Assembly: GCF_000381345.1 (NCBI RefSeq)
Contig: NZ_KB906400.1
Location: 62,001 to 126,000 of the forward strand
Reading direction: 5' to 3'
DNA length: 64,000 nucleotides
Source of the DNA: Deinococcus apachensis DSM 19763
GTDB taxonomy: Bacteria > Deinococcota > Deinococci > Deinococcales > Deinococcaceae
Position numbers and translations under genes: made by a program. Shown piece by piece: positions 20,648 to 31,475 of this stretch; positions within the stretch are counted from its first letter, which is position 1; each line of letters opens with the position of its first letter. The notes under the pieces were generated by a model that ran no database searches, was not told the DNA's origin, and saw nothing but the letters and a program-made list of their open reading frames with translations.

Positions 20648-21400
20648 CTACCGGGCGAGGTAGCCGCCGTCCACCGGGTAGTAGGCCCCGGTCACGAAGC
20701 TCGCCCGGTCGCTGCTCAGCCACAGGACGAGTTCGGCAACCTCCTCGGGGCGGCCCAGGCGCCCGATGGGGTGCAGGGCCACCAGGGCGCCCCGGGCCTG
20801 CTCGTCCAGGGCGGAGAGGAGCGGGGTGTCGATGAAGGCCGGACCCACTGCGTTGACGCGCAGCCCCTGCGCGCTGTACTCCAGGGCTGCCGCCTGGGTC
20901 AGGCCCACCACGCCGTGCTTGGCGGCCACGTAGCCCGCCGAGCCCGCAAAGCCCACCTGCCCCAGGATGGAGGCCATGTTCACGATGCTCCCGCCCCCGG
21001 CTTCCAGCAGGCGGGGAATCTGGGCGCGCATCCCGTAGAACACCCCCGAGAGGTTGATGTCGATCACCCGCTGCCAGCCCGCCACGCTCTGCCCCGCGAC
21101 CGGGTTCAGCTCGCCGCCGATCCCGGCGTTGTTGCAGGCCACGTGCAGCGCCCCGAAGCGCTGCACCGCCGCCGATACGAGCGCCTCGTTGTCCTCGGGG
21201 CGGGAGGCGTCCGCGGGCACGAAGGTGGCCTGGGCCCCGGGGGTGGCCTCCCCGATCAGGCGCACGGTCTCCTGCCCCGCCTCCTCGTTCAGATCGGACA
21301 CGACCACGCGCGCCCCCTCCCGTGCGTAGGCCAGGGCGATGGCCCGCCCGATGCCCGAGCCCGCCCCCGTCACCAACGCTGCCTTGCCCTGCAATTCCAT
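20648..21400 (-). CDS. SDR-family NAD(P)-dependent oxidoreductase
   Basis: A 250-residue classical short-chain dehydrogenase. It has [12 protein letters not shown] (cofactor), [19 protein letters not shown] with catalytic Ser, and [12 protein letters not shown] (Tyr-x3-Lys). [14 protein letters not shown] and [13 protein letters not shown] form the usual tail. VVVSDLNEE (Asp after strand 2) favours NAD. The start at 21400 has GGAGG upstream; a longer in-frame extension lacks SDR character. It is probably co-transcribed with the transhydrogenase-like gene and divergent from the acyl-CoA ligase, with a palindrome between. A lipid or alcohol oxidation role is inferred. Confidence 0.9.
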   Translation of the reverse strand: MELQGKAALVTGAGSGIGRAIALAYAREGARVVVSDLNEEAGQETVRLIGEATPGAQATFVPADASRPEDNEALVSAAVQRFGALHVACNNAGIGGELNPVAGQSVAGWQRVIDINLSGVFYGMRAQIPRLLEAGGGSIVNMASILGQVGFAGSAGYVAAKHGVVGLTQAAALEYSAQGLRVNAVGPAFIDTPLLSALDEQARGALVALHPIGRLGRPEEVAELVLWLSSDRASFVTGAYYPVDGGYLAR

Positions 21401-21554
21401 GGCTCGCCTCCTGTGCCGGACCCGCCCGGGTGGCGACTTCCCCCGGCCCGCGGGGTCGGCCGCTCCACCGTAACACCCGGGCCGCGGGGAGCAAGTCAAC
21501 GTGGGGCACCCCGACCTTGAGCGGGCACGGCTCCCCTCCCCCGGGGTTCCCCCG

Positions 21555-21570
21555 CTCGTCACGTGACGAG
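21555..21570. promoter_or_regulatory. 16-bp perfect palindrome, likely operator for SDR and acyl-CoA ligase
   Basis: CTCGTCACGTGACGAG is a gapless perfect palindrome between the divergent SDR (start 21400) and ligase (start 21693). A weak -10-like TACACT lies near 21606 on the ligase side. No regulator gene is adjacent. It does not match the published deinococcal or Thermus FadR or PaaR consensus that I recall. Confidence 0.7.
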
Positions 21571-21692
21571 TAAAGCGGGAGATGCGCTCAGGGCGCAGTT
21601 TGCCCTACACTCTGTCCACACTTCTTCCCCGTTCCCGCCGCCCCGCCCCGCGCGTGGTCGGTGTGGCCCGCGTCTCTCCCCCGGAGGCTTTC

Positions 21693-23387
<1,695 letters not shown>

Positions 23388-23400
23388 GAGGAGGGCAGAT

Positions 23401-23430
23401 GGGGCGGGGCCAGGTGGACGGCCCCGCCCC
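23401..23430. terminator. Bidirectional hairpin terminator
   Basis: GGGGCGGGGCC (23401-23411), an 8-nt loop, GGCCCCGCCCC (23420-23430): a perfect 11-bp GC stem lying between the convergent ends of the acyl-CoA ligase (stop 23387) and the GH31 gene (stop at 23437). Confidence 0.7.
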
Positions 23431-23436
23431 TCACGC

Positions 23437-25809
23437 TCAGAAGGTGGCGAAAATCACGCGCAGCTCCTCCAGCCGGGGGCTGTCCGCGCGGATAAATAGC
23501 GGCAGGCATTCGAGGGGGGCCGGGACGAGGACCACCCGGTTCCCCTCGAAGGTCCGGCCCGACCAGGCGTCCACCCATCGTCCCGGCGGCAGGCGCACTT
23601 CCCGGGCCTGGGCGCCCTTCTCGACCACCGGGCAGACGAGCAGGTCGCGGGTGAAGAGGTAGGCGTGGGGATCGGCGGCGAGAAAGGCCCCCGCCTGCGG
23701 GGACACGAGCCCCGGGTAACGCATCAGCGGCAGACCCTCGGCGCTCATCGCCTGCGCTTCCCCGTACAGGTAGTCGAGCAGCCGCATCCGCAGCTTCGCG
23801 TAGCGGCGGTACACCTCCAGCGTTCGGGGGTCGCGGTGGCGCTCGGCAAGGTTCCAGGGCGTGCGGTCCCGGTTTTCCACGGCCGGGTTCCACTCGCTGT
23901 GGTACTGCATGACCGGGCAGAAGGCGCCGAAGGCGACAGAGCGCAGGTACAGCTCCACCGTGGGAATCTCGCCGCTGAAGCCGCCGATGTCCCACGACCA
24001 TAGGGAGACGCCGCTCACGCCCGCCGACAGGCCCGCCTGGATGCTGGCTCTCAGGGCGTTCCAGGTGCTGTTCTCGTCGCCCGCCCAGTGGGCCGGGTAC
24101 TGCCCCGCGCCCGTGAAGCCCGCCCGGGAGAAGGTCAGGCCGTTGCCCCCGGTTCGCTCCTGCACGAAGGCGTGGTACGCACCCACGTAGCTGTTGGGGT
24201 AGCCGTTGTACATCTCCAGGCCGCGCCGCCCGTCGTGCAGCCGCAGGTCCCGGCCCCACAGGTGCTCGCCACCGTCGGTCTTCATCCCGTCGATCCCGAG
24301 CTCGTCGAAGAGATAGGCGCGTTTGGCAAACCACCACGCGCTCGCCTCCGGGTTCGTGAAGTCCATGACGAGACCGTCGGTGAACCACCACCCCTGGCAG
24401 CGGTAGGGGCGGCCGTCGGCCTCCTTCACCCCGTAGCCGCGCCCCACCATGTGCGCCTCGTCGGCGCGGTGCTGGGCGTGGTCCTCGGGAACATGCTTCT
24501 GCACCGGAATCTGCCAGAGCAGCACGTGGAGGCCGTTCGCGTGGCACTCGTCGATCAGCCCCTTGGGATCGGGCCAGCGGCCGGTGAAGGTGAAGTCCGA
24601 GAGGGTCAACGCCTCGGCGCCGGGTTTCGGGGTGTACTGCGCGTCGTTCCAGATGTAGAAGGTGCTCTCGTCGCTCCAGGCTTCCAGCACGAGGACGGTG
24701 GCGGGCACGTCCTCGGCCAGGGTGCGCCGGATCACCTCCTCGGTGCGGGCCTGGTTGTTCCAGTCGTTGGAACTCATCCAGGGGCCGAAGGCCCATTTCG
24801 GGGGAACGGCCAGACCCCCGTTCAGCGCGGTGAAGGCCGCCGTCACTCCGTAGGGCTCATCCGCGACGATGAGGTGGAGGGCCATCTCCAGCGGCGATTC
24901 GGGGAGCTTGTCGAGGGTGATGACACAGGTCTCGCCCCGCAGGTCGAAGGAGGACGGCTCGGCGGCGTCCAGCCAGAGGCCCCAGGCCCCCGGCGAGACG
25001 ACGAACGGCACAGGGAGGTACGTCCGTGCGCCCTGCTCCTTGTATTCCTCGTAGACGCGCACGTCGGACACGCGGCCCCGGCGGTCGGCCGTGTCGAAGC
25101 GTTCGCCCAGGCCGTACAGTGGCTCGCCCGGATCGGCCCTGAACCGTCCCTCGATCTGATTGAGCCCGCTCGCCCCCTCCAGCCAGCGGAAGGCGAGGGT
25201 GGAGCGGGCGCCGACGGTGCGGCCCGGCCGCGTGACGTGGACGTCGAGCGTGGCGAGGTTGACCTGGACCTCGGTGCCCTCGGCCTGCATGGTCACCAGA
25301 TCGCCGTCCTGTTCGGCGTGACATGGGAGGCCTGCCGGAGGAGGCGCCTCCCCCGTCCCGAAGTGGAGGCGGCACACCCCGGCTCGCGGAAAGCTGAGCG
25401 CCGCGCTTCCCGCCCACCCCTCCACGCCTTGCAGTTCGAGGATGACGCCCTGATCCCGCACCTCCACCCTGGAGACGCCGCTCACCTGACGCCAGCGACC
25501 GACCGTGAAGGGGTAGGGCCCGCTCTGCACCCCTTCCTCCGTCCCAATGACGTAGCTGTACTCACCCGTCTCCACCGGGCCGAGATCCGCCGTCCACAGG
25601 TCCTGCCCGAGAGGGGTCGCCTCGACCCGGACGGCGCCACCCTTCGCTTGCAGCACCACCGCCCCCTGCGCCCCCCCGGCGCGAAAGTTCACCTGAACCC
25701 GGTCGCCAGGCTGCGGATCGCGGGGAAAGCGCTCGGTGGGCAGGCGCTTGTACGGGTCGTCGATGCCGGTGGGGTGGTGGGTGATGGTTCGGGTGGCAAT
25801 ATCGGTCAC
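23437..25809 (-). CDS. GH31 alpha-glucosidase/alpha-xylosidase-type glycosidase
   Basis: A 790-residue family 31 enzyme without a signal peptide, so probably cytoplasmic. The catalytic nucleophile is Asp512 in GIDGMKTDGGEH. The acid/base region follows around WAGDENSTWNALR, and SLWSWDIGGFSG and FCPVMQYHSEW are substrate-site motifs. The N-terminal galactose-mutarotase-like and C-terminal beta domains are complete. It starts at GTG 25809, 46 bp after the binding protein, as the last gene of the ROK cassette. It should hydrolyse an alpha-linked sugar imported by the neighbouring ABC transporter; GH31 also includes alpha-xylosidases and sulfoquinovosidases, so the substrate is open. Confidence 0.92.
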   Translation of the reverse strand: MTDIATRTITHHPTGIDDPYKRLPTERFPRDPQPGDRVQVNFRAGGAQGAVVLQAKGGAVRVEATPLGQDLWTADLGPVETGEYSYVIGTEEGVQSGPYPFTVGRWRQVSGVSRVEVRDQGVILELQGVEGWAGSAALSFPRAGVCRLHFGTGEAPPPAGLPCHAEQDGDLVTMQAEGTEVQVNLATLDVHVTRPGRTVGARSTLAFRWLEGASGLNQIEGRFRADPGEPLYGLGERFDTADRRGRVSDVRVYEEYKEQGARTYLPVPFVVSPGAWGLWLDAAEPSSFDLRGETCVITLDKLPESPLEMALHLIVADEPYGVTAAFTALNGGLAVPPKWAFGPWMSSNDWNNQARTEEVIRRTLAEDVPATVLVLEAWSDESTFYIWNDAQYTPKPGAEALTLSDFTFTGRWPDPKGLIDECHANGLHVLLWQIPVQKHVPEDHAQHRADEAHMVGRGYGVKEADGRPYRCQGWWFTDGLVMDFTNPEASAWWFAKRAYLFDELGIDGMKTDGGEHLWGRDLRLHDGRRGLEMYNGYPNSYVGAYHAFVQERTGGNGLTFSRAGFTGAGQYPAHWAGDENSTWNALRASIQAGLSAGVSGVSLWSWDIGGFSGEIPTVELYLRSVAFGAFCPVMQYHSEWNPAVENRDRTPWNLAERHRDPRTLEVYRRYAKLRMRLLDYLYGEAQAMSAEGLPLMRYPGLVSPQAGAFLAADPHAYLFTRDLLVCPVVEKGAQAREVRLPPGRWVDAWSGRTFEGNRVVLVPAPLECLPLFIRADSPRLEELRVIFATF

Positions 25810-25855
25810 AGAAGACCTGCTTTGCTGAGCTGGGGCACTCGCACGGGTTCGGGCC

Positions 25856-27064
25856 TCACCTGCCCAGCAGCGCCGTGACCCGCTGCTGGGCGCTGGCGAG
25901 GGCCTGATCGACGGTCTTCGTGCCCAGGCTCGCGGCCTCCAGTTCCTGGTTGACGATGTCTTGGAGCTGCGACTGGTTGTCCACGACGGGTGGGGTGACC
26001 GCGTAACGCAGGCTGTCGAACACGGCCTCGCGGTTGCTGGGCAGGGGCCGCTTGAGGTAGGGGTCGATCAGGGTGCGGTTGGAGAGCGACAGCGCGGGCA
26101 GTTCCCAGTTCGCCTGGATGCGCCGCGTCGCCACCGCCGGGCTGCTCGACAGGAAGCGCACCCATTTTTCCGCGGCGGCCGGATTTCTGCTCGTGCGGCT
26201 CACGGACGCGGCGTTCGAGAAGAAGTGGGTGGCCTTTCTGGCCCCGCCCGGTTCCACCGCAATGTCCCACTTGAAGGGCGCCTTGCTGAATTTGTCGAAC
26301 ATCCACACGCCGGAAACGAGCATCCCGAGCTGCCCGTTCAGGAACATGTCCTCGGGGCTGACGCCGCTCATCTGGGCGCTGGTGGGCATCACCTTGGAGA
26401 CGAGCACCTTGTCCACCAGGTAATGCAGCGCCCGGCGGTTGGCCGCCGTGTCGATCTGCACCGTGGGGCTCACCTTCAGGCCCCCGCCCGCCTGCTGAGC
26501 GACCTTGTAGAACTCCCAGAACTGGACGGGCTGGTAGACGCCGTACACCCGCTGCCCCGGGTTGTTGATCTTCTGCGCGGCGCTGAGCACGTCCTGCCAC
26601 TTCCAGGTCGCGGTGGGGTACCCCACGCCCGCCTTGTCGAAGAGGTCCTTGTTGTAGAAGAGGACCACCGTGGAGAAGCTGATGGGCAGCGCGTACTGGC
26701 GGCCCCCGTACTTGAAGGCGTTCAGCGCCGCCGGGTAGAAGGTGTTCGCGGGGGCGAGGTTGGCGGGCAGGGGCCGCAGTGCGTTCTTCGAGGCGAAGGA
26801 GACGAAGTTCTCGTAGTTCAGGTCGAAGGCGTCCGGCGCGTTCCCGGCGGCGATGTCCGTCTGGAGCTTGGTGAAGTAGGAGTCAAAGGGCGCGGTGACG
26901 AGGTTGACCTTCACCCCGGGGTTCTCCTTCTCGAAGGTCCCGATCAGCGCCCGCATGTCGTCCATGTGGGTGGCGTCGGTCGTGAAGGAGTAGTACGTGA
27001 GGGTGGTCTGGGCGAGGGCGGGGCTGGCGGCGGCGAGCAGGGCGAGCGTGAGCAGCTTCTTCAT
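25856..27064 (-). CDS. ABC sugar-binding protein
   Basis: A 402-residue extracellular CUT1-type binding protein with a signal peptide (MKKLLTLALLAAASPALA-Q). Typical features are TTLTYYSFTTDATHMDDMRALIGTF-like strand/helix at the start, GNAPDAFDLNYENF, PISFSTVVLFYNKDLF and GQLGMLVSGVWMFDKF. It lies between the permeases and the GH31 gene. It shares little with the galactan-module binding protein beyond the fold. The ligand is probably an alpha-glycoside suited to GH31. Confidence 0.92.
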   Translation of the reverse strand: MKKLLTLALLAAASPALAQTTLTYYSFTTDATHMDDMRALIGTFEKENPGVKVNLVTAPFDSYFTKLQTDIAAGNAPDAFDLNYENFVSFASKNALRPLPANLAPANTFYPAALNAFKYGGRQYALPISFSTVVLFYNKDLFDKAGVGYPTATWKWQDVLSAAQKINNPGQRVYGVYQPVQFWEFYKVAQQAGGGLKVSPTVQIDTAANRRALHYLVDKVLVSKVMPTSAQMSGVSPEDMFLNGQLGMLVSGVWMFDKFSKAPFKWDIAVEPGGARKATHFFSNAASVSRTSRNPAAAEKWVRFLSSSPAVATRRIQANWELPALSLSNRTLIDPYLKRPLPSNREAVFDSLRYAVTPPVVDNQSQLQDIVNQELEAASLGTKTVDQALASAQQRVTALLGR

Positions 27065-27125
27065 ACGGTCCTCCAGGGACGTGATGGGCAGGCTCAGGCG
27101 GGGTGCGCGTCAGGTCGTGGCCGCC

Positions 27126-28004
27126 TCACCCCTTCAGCCCGCTGGTGGTGACGCCCTCGACCACCCAGCGCTGGGCGAGCAGGAACACCAGGATCATCGG
27201 GGTGACGGTCAGGACGGTTCCGGCCATGATCAGGTTCCACTGGGTCTGGCCGGGGTACACGCCCTGCAAGGTGGCGAGCGCGAGCGGCAGGGTCATCAGG
27301 TTCTGGTGGCTCACGATGAGCAGCGGCCACAGGAAGTTGTTCCAGGACGCCATAAAGGAGAACACCGCGAGGGTGGCAATCGCCGGACCCGAGAGCGGCA
27401 GCATCACCCGCCAGAAGGTGGAGAAGGTGCTGCTGCCGTCGAGCGTGGCGGCCTCCTCCAGCTCGACCGGCAGCGACAGGAAGAACTGGCGCATCAGGAA
27501 GATGCCGAAGGCGCTGAACATCGCCGGAACGATCAGGCCCAGGTACGAGTTCGTCCAGCCGAGGGTCTTGACGATGATGAACAGGGGCGTCATCGTGACG
27601 GCGAAGGGCACCATCAGCGTCGCGAGGAAGACCGTGAACAGCGCGTCCCGACCCCAGAAGCGGAAGCGGGCGAAGGCGTATCCGGCCATGGAGCTGACGA
27701 CAAGTTGGCCGAGCGTGGTGAGGACCGCGACGACCACGGAGTTGAGCAGCACGCGCCAGATGGGGAAGCTCGCGGCGACCTCGCCGTAGGCGCCGAGCGT
27801 GGGTTCCCGGGGAATCAGGCGCGGCGGTAACGTCAGCACGTCCGTCGAGGGTTTGAGCGACGTGGAGAGCATCCACAGGAACGGCACCATCATCACGGCG
27901 GCCCCGACGAGGAGCGCGAGGAAGGTCAGGGTGCGCCCCCAGGGGAAGGGTTTGCGGCGGGTACGCCCGGTCTCCCGCACCATCGTCCGGGCCTGCGAGG
28001 TCAC
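27126..28004 (-). CDS. ABC sugar permease, MalG type
   Basis: A 292-residue inner-membrane permease with six predicted helices. The EAA loop is ELEEAATLDGSSTFSTFWRVMLPLSGPA, the contact site for the ATPase. The GTG at 28004 overlaps the stop of the MalF-type gene as GTGA, so translation is coupled and the longer open frame upstream is not used. No ATPase gene is in the cassette. Such CUT1 transporters often borrow a shared MsmX/MalK-type ATPase encoded elsewhere. Confidence 0.93.
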   Translation of the reverse strand: MTSQARTMVRETGRTRRKPFPWGRTLTFLALLVGAAVMMVPFLWMLSTSLKPSTDVLTLPPRLIPREPTLGAYGEVAASFPIWRVLLNSVVVAVLTTLGQLVVSSMAGYAFARFRFWGRDALFTVFLATLMVPFAVTMTPLFIIVKTLGWTNSYLGLIVPAMFSAFGIFLMRQFFLSLPVELEEAATLDGSSTFSTFWRVMLPLSGPAIATLAVFSFMASWNNFLWPLLIVSHQNLMTLPLALATLQGVYPGQTQWNLIMAGTVLTVTPMILVFLLAQRWVVEGVTTSGLKG

Positions 28005-28873
28005 GCCGCCCACCGTCCCCTCAGCCGCGAGATCAGGAAGGACGTGGCGAACACCAGCCCGAACAGCACCCACGACATCGCGGCGGCGTAGCCCATCTGG
28101 CTGTACGAGAAAGCACTCTTCACGATGCGCTCGATCAGGACCGTGGTCGCCCCCGCCGGGCCCCCGCCCGTCATCACGTACACCTGGTCGAACACCTGAA
28201 AGGAGTTGATCAGGCTGATCGTCAGCGCGAAGAACACGGCGGGCATGAGGAGCGGCAGGGTGATGAGGCGCTGGAGCTGCGCCGGGCTCGCCCCGTCGAT
28301 GGCAGCGGCCTCGTAATACTCCTGCGGGATGGTCTGAAGTCCGGCGAGAAGGATCGTCATCACGAAGCCCAGGTCCTTCCACAGGCTGGTGAGGATCACG
28401 GCGGCCAGCGCGTAGGCGGGGTCGAAGAGCCAGGCGGGACCCGGCACACCGAGGTGGGAAAGGGCGTTGTTGATCAGCCCGTACTGCGGGTTCAGCAGCC
28501 ACTTCCAAACCAGTCCCACAGCCACCCAGGAGGTGACGACGGGCAGGAAGTACACCGCCCGCAGCAGGCCCCGGCCCGGGATGCGGCTGTTGAGCGCCAC
28601 CGCGACCAGGAAGCCCAGGACCATCACGGGCGGCACGTACCCCGCGATGAAGGTGAGGGTGTGCCGCAGCGCCGCCCAGAACTCGGGGTCGCCCAGCATC
28701 TGCCGGAAGTTCGCCAGCCCCGCGAGGCGCGCCGGGGTGAGCAGGTCCCAGCGCGCGAAGGCCAGGGCCAGGGACGCCAGGATCGGGCCGATCAGGAAGA
28801 CCGCCGCGCCGATCAGGGCCGGGCCCAGGAAGAGGGCGAGCGTTCCGTACCGCCGCAGCCCGCGTTCGTACAT
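28001..28873 (-). CDS. ABC sugar permease, MalF type
   Basis: A 290-residue permease with about six membrane helices, starting MYERGLRRYGTLALFLGPALIG. The EAA motif is EYYEAAAIDGASPAQLQRLITLPLL. ATG 28873 forms TGATG with the stop of the ROK gene, and GGAGG lies 7 nt upstream; a GTG one codon earlier is the alternative. It pairs with the MalG-type gene to form the membrane channel of the alpha-glycoside transporter. Confidence 0.93.
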   Translation of the reverse strand: MYERGLRRYGTLALFLGPALIGAAVFLIGPILASLALAFARWDLLTPARLAGLANFRQMLGDPEFWAALRHTLTFIAGYVPPVMVLGFLVAVALNSRIPGRGLLRAVYFLPVVTSWVAVGLVWKWLLNPQYGLINNALSHLGVPGPAWLFDPAYALAAVILTSLWKDLGFVMTILLAGLQTIPQEYYEAAAIDGASPAQLQRLITLPLLMPAVFFALTISLINSFQVFDQVYVMTGGGPAGATTVLIERIVKSAFSYSQMGYAAAMSWVLFGLVFATSFLISRLRGRWAA

Positions 28874-30042
28874 CACGTCACCTCCAGGTCAAAGGTCCGG
28901 CTGATCGCCAGGCTGGCCGCCCCCCGCGCCCAGGCCTCGTCGCCCCAGGGTTCGACCACGACGGGCAGGTCGTCCGCCAGCCCGTCGAAGGCATTCTCGC
29001 GCAGCGTGCGGCGCAGAGCGGAAAAGTAGGGCTCGCCCAGGCGCACCCCCTCCCCGCCAATCACAATGAGTTCCGGGTTGAAGAGGTTGACGAGGTTGGC
29101 GAGGGCGACGCCCACCCGCTCCCCGGCGTCGGTCAACAGCGCCCCGATGCGGGCGTCGCTGCGCTGTGCCAGGACCGCGTGGATGTCGGGGAGGGGGAGG
29201 TCGGGGGCGGCCTCTCGGGCGCGGGCGACGAGGGCGGGTTCGGAGGCGTACGCCTCCAGGCAGCCGCGCTTGCCGCAGTCGCAGGCCCGGCCGCCCCGCT
29301 CGCTGACGGTGTGGCCGAGTTCCCCAGCGCCGCCCCGCGCGCCCCGGTACGTCCGCCCGTTCGCCACCAGCCCCGACCCGATGCCCCGGCCCACGGTGAC
29401 GACGGCGAGGTGCCGGGCCTGGCGGCCGTGGCCGAAGAGGCGTTCGGCCGCCGCGAAGGCGTTGACATCGTTGTCGATCACGGTGGGCACACCGGTCGCC
29501 CGCTCCAGCAACTCGGCGATGGGCACCCCGTGCCACCCCAGATACGAGGAGTGGACGCAGACCCCGCTCTCCGTGTCGATCACGCCGGGCAGCCCCATGC
29601 CCAGGCCCACCAGGCGCTCCCGGGGCACCCCGCTGCCGTCCAGCAGCCGGGCCGTGACCTCGGCGGCGGTCTGCACGACCGTTTCCGGCCGGGTATCCGG
29701 CAGGTCGCAGCGGACGTGGTTCCCCACCTCTCCGCCCAGGTTGGCGAGGACCGCGTCCAGCCCGCGCTCCATCAGCTTGAACCCGACGGCGGCGCGGGCA
29801 CCGTAGTTGACCGTGAGCAGGACCGGGGGGCGCCCTCCAGTGGAGGGGCCGGTCGCCTGCTCCTCGACCAGGCCGTCCTCAATCAGTTCCGCGATGACGG
29901 CGGTCACGGCGGCGCCGCTGAGGCCGGAGCGCTCCCGGAGCTGAACGCGGCTGAGCGGCGCCTCGTGCAGAAGCATGTTGAGCAGCGCGTTTCTGTTCAG
30001 GGCGCGCACGACGCTCTGATCATTGCCGCGGAGTGAACGCAT
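28873..30042 (-). CDS. ROK-family transcriptional repressor
   Basis: 389 residues. The N-terminal winged helix (LSRVQLRERSGLSGAAVTAVIAELIEDGLV) is followed by a sugar-kinase-like ROK domain with the zinc motif CDCGKRGCLE and GGAGELGH. The ATG at 30042 follows AGGAGG; a longer upstream frame is rejected because the HTH begins shortly after this start. It is the first gene of the sugar cassette, with a palindrome 20 bp upstream, so it should repress itself and the downstream permeases, binding protein and GH31 until its sugar is present. Confidence 0.93.
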   Translation of the reverse strand: MRSLRGNDQSVVRALNRNALLNMLLHEAPLSRVQLRERSGLSGAAVTAVIAELIEDGLVEEQATGPSTGGRPPVLLTVNYGARAAVGFKLMERGLDAVLANLGGEVGNHVRCDLPDTRPETVVQTAAEVTARLLDGSGVPRERLVGLGMGLPGVIDTESGVCVHSSYLGWHGVPIAELLERATGVPTVIDNDVNAFAAAERLFGHGRQARHLAVVTVGRGIGSGLVANGRTYRGARGGAGELGHTVSERGGRACDCGKRGCLEAYASEPALVARAREAAPDLPLPDIHAVLAQRSDARIGALLTDAGERVGVALANLVNLFNPELIVIGGEGVRLGEPYFSALRRTLRENAFDGLADDLPVVVEPWGDEAWARGAASLAISRTFDLEVT

Positions 30043-30061
30043 GCGCCCTCCTCTTTCTTCA

Positions 30062-30079
30062 CTTACTGATTGAAGTAAG
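30062..30079. promoter_or_regulatory. ROK operator (palindrome)
   Basis: CTTACT (30062-30067), 6 bp, AGTAAG (30074-30079), AT-rich and 20 bp upstream of the ROK start codon. A second pair, TTCA and TGAA, is interleaved. It sits where a promoter for the five-gene cassette is expected. From 30080 to 30300 nothing else is recognisable. Confidence 0.7.
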
Positions 30080-30300
30080 GGGAGCGTACGACGTTCTTCC
30101 CGCTTCGTCAAGCGCAGAGGCCCCCTGATCACGAGACGCACGGTTACGTGGGGTGCGGGTGGCGAGCGCGCCCGGGGAGTGCCCGGGGCTCCACCGGGCA
30201 ATCACCCGTCAGGAACGCGGCGGCTATGGGTGAAAGCCTCCGCCGAGCCTCACCCGCATTGGGAAGAGCCCAGTCTGGCCGGGGGCCGATCTGGGCGGGC

Positions 30301-31040
30301 TTAAGAAGCTTTGCCTGCGGGAAGAGAGCCTCCTTTGGGCGCGGAGTGGAGGTCCGAAAGGGCGTGACGCACCGCTGCCTCCGCGAGCAGCGCGCCGGGG
30401 TTGAGCACCTCCGGCCGGTCCAGTTCCTCGGGCAGCAGGAAGGGGAGTTCGGTGCAGCCCAGGATCAGGCCGTCCACCCCCGCCAAGCGCACCGCCCCCA
30501 CTGCCGCCCGCGCGTGCGCTGCACCCGCCTCGTCCTCGCGGCCCTCCATCACCCGCAGGATTGCGGCGTTCAGGAGCGTTTGCCGCTCAGGGGAGAGGCT
30601 TTCCCAGGCGATTCCACGCGCTTCCAGGGGCTCCGCGTACACCTGCGGCCCCCCATGCACAGCACGCCCACCCGGCGCCACCCCCGGCGCTGGACCTCGG
30701 CGAGCGTCACGTCGATCATGCTCAGGAGGGGACGGCCCGCCGCCTCTTCCAGCGCGCCCCACATCTTGTGAACGCCGTTGGAGGTGACCACCAGGAAGTC
30801 CGCGACTTGGCCCAGCCAGCGCGCCCCCTCCAGCAGCCGCGGGTGGGGCTCGGGCGGCATCCTGAACGCGCCCGTCTCATCCAGCACGGCGGGCGGGTGG
30901 CGGTGATACCACACGACCATCGGCGGGTAGCCGGTGCCGAAGTGCGGGGGGACCAGGGCCTGTGAGACGCGGTGAAGTTGCTGCTCGAAGGCCATCGTGG
31001 CCTGCGGACCCATGCCGCCCAGAACGCCGATCGTCTTCAT
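30301..31040 (-). pseudogene. Aspartate/glutamate racemase-family protein, frameshifted
   Basis: The N-terminal half (MKTIGVLGGMGPQATMAFEQ, catalytic-type VVTSNGVHKMW) and the C-terminal half (VDGLILGCTELPFLL with the second Cys) are in different frames. The break is at a run of six C (30649-30654), where one extra base would restore VGVLCMGGPQVYAEPLEARG. The family usually uses two cysteines to invert Asp, Glu or hydantoin-like substrates. Here the first one is replaced by Ser in VTSN, so activity is uncertain even if intact. The start overlaps the PQ-loop gene by ATGA. It could be sequence error, phase variation or decay. Confidence 0.8.
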
Positions 31041-31357
31041 CCCCAACCTCCCGGCTGCCGCCCGCGATACCGCAGGTACAGCAGCAACATGGCCGCGGAG
31101 GCAACGGTGTACACGCTGTGCAGCACGTAGATGGGCCCGGGGGGCAGGTTCGCCACATACAGCCAGTAAAAGGCGTTGCCCGCGTTGATCATCACCAGAT
31201 TGGTCAGGCTGTACGAGCGCAGGTCCTTGCTCCGAAGGGCCCGCGCCAGCATGGGTAGATTGCTCAGCACGAAGAGGGCGGTCGCCACCATTCCAGCCAG
31301 CAGCGGGACCGAGGTGACCCAGGGGGCGGTCATGGCAGGTGTCCCTTGACCGGGCAC
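31037..31357 (-). CDS. Small PQ-loop/SemiSWEET-like membrane protein
   Basis: 106 residues with three hydrophobic helices (VTSVPLLAGMVATALFVLS, SLTNLVMINAGNAFYWLYVA, VLHSVYTVASAAMLLLYL). The LPMLARALRSKDLRSYSL loop after helix 1 resembles the PQ-loop of SemiSWEET and MtN3-type transporters, with Met in place of Gln. Half-size SWEET proteins dimerise to move sugars or amino acids. A start nine codons in (ATG at 31333) is possible. Its end overlaps the racemase start by ATGA, so the two are translationally coupled. Confidence 0.7.
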   Translation of the reverse strand: MPGQGTPAMTAPWVTSVPLLAGMVATALFVLSNLPMLARALRSKDLRSYSLTNLVMINAGNAFYWLYVANLPPGPIYVLHSVYTVASAAMLLLYLRYRGRQPGGWG

Positions 31358-31475
31358 CGTCGGCCAGGCGCCCGGGAGGCGCTGAGAAGCTGCAGCCCAC
31401 AGGCGAGCGGCGGGAGGGAAAGGGGCCGGGCAGCGGGGTGCGACATGAACGTTTTCCTTTCGAGAGGAGTGGCTT

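Noticed and set aside
24088..25878. 596-codon plus-strand frame opposite GH31
   Set aside because: GH31 has complete catalytic motifs in the minus frame; the opposite frame shows no recognisable protein.
30649..30654. Programmed frameshift in the racemase gene
   Set aside because: No slippery heptamer with downstream structure is evident, and neighbouring genes carry similar single-base breaks, so a programmed event is less likely than error or decay.
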